Assembly: GCA_947044365.1 (NCBI GenBank)
Contig: OX345645.1
Span: 2,656,856-2,720,855 of the forward strand
Direction of reading: 5' to 3'
From: Petrosia ficiformis
Lineage: Eukaryota > Porifera > Demospongiae > Haplosclerida > Petrosiidae
Length of the DNA stretch: 64,000 nt
The translations under genes and the position numbers were made by a program. The notes beneath the pieces are model-generated. The model was not told the DNA's origin. It saw only the letters and a program-made list of their open reading frames with translations, and made no database searches. Of the stretch, positions 63,678 through 64,000 are shown in pieces. The first letter of the stretch is position 1. Each line of letters begins with the position of its first letter.

Positions 63678-64000
63678 AGTGTACAAGTGTTCTAATGTGC
63701 CAATAAAGGTCCAGATTACATAATATATTGCTTGTCGGGTCTGGTTTCTTGATCAATAGTGACTTGAAGAGATCTTCAGCATCCCCAACCTGGACATCGG
63801 TATAGACATTGCTTCTTGGGTATTATTTCTTGAATCTCTTATCAATTTCTTCTGGGTCTTGCATACTTTTGATTCCTCTATTTACTTCTTCTTGGTACTT
63901 TATTCATGCATTATATAATGGAGACCTTTATCAGCTCTGCCAAACTCTCCACATTAACAAAACACATGTATAGTAAATAGTACTAAAATTAAGTGATTTA
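63678..64000. other. Window end, no supported gene
   Basis: A minus-strand stretch (about 63900 to 63700) reads like protein but is broken by a stop codon and has no recognised family; left unassigned. Confidence 0.35.

Noticed and set aside
63700..63900. Minus-strand protein-like stretch (QDPEEIDKRF, VGDAEDLFKSLLIKKPDP)
   Set aside because: One in-frame stop, no recognisable family, no splice structure; could be a decayed mobile-element gene but unsupported.

Overview
The window is AT-rich, intron-rich nuclear DNA from an animal. Four of the host genes have clear metazoan counterparts: DHX34 helicase, a Bcl-2 family protein, a MYORG-like GH31 glycosidase and PARP6/PARP8. Gene spacing is tight (about 250-830 bp between neighbours), and introns are full of short inverted-repeat elements, minisatellites and microsatellites. 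This fits an early-branching metazoan, most likely a demosponge, but that assignment is inference from style and not proven by any sequence here.

Layout. 1-1077: degenerate minisatellite and a 449-bp inverted-repeat element with 9-bp target duplications. 1078-6652: an apparently complete pogo-like DNA transposon (TA duplication, long terminal and subterminal inverted repeats). It encodes one spliced protein: HTH, DDD transposase, an array of six tandem exon-intron repeats, a Ulp1-type cysteine protease and a C-terminal PHD finger. 6774-9188: single-exon MFS transporter with a roughly 350-residue repeat-bearing central loop, starting 122 bp past the transposon end. 9189-10498: a 57-bp palindromic derivative of the first inverted-repeat family and a broken hAT element. 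10499-38757: DHX34, 29 exons reconstructed with matching phases, 1173 aa predicted. Its introns carry most of the satellites, including an 8.5-kb intron with tetranucleotide, pentanucleotide and 112-bp arrays. 39257-40004: two-exon Bcl-2-like gene. 40251-43990: three-exon type II membrane GH31 glycosidase. 44815-62077, minus strand: PARP6/8 orthologue in at least 20 exons, carrying a UBA-like domain; its extreme N-terminus was not found. 58-64 kb: seven copies of a short element in which a tRNA-like cloverleaf with differing anticodons sits between roughly 21-bp inverted repeats and ends in a T run.

The host genes do not form a pathway. DHX34 is an RNA-surveillance helicase, the Bcl-2-like protein belongs to apoptosis, the glycosidase to ER/Golgi glycan processing, and PARP6/8 to mono-ADP-ribosylation. 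The most unusual content is mobile: the transposase-Ulp1-PHD fusion with its duplicated exon cassette, and the tRNA-cassette family. Splice sites were assigned by eye from frame, GT/AG signals and recalled family similarity; transcript data would be needed to confirm them.
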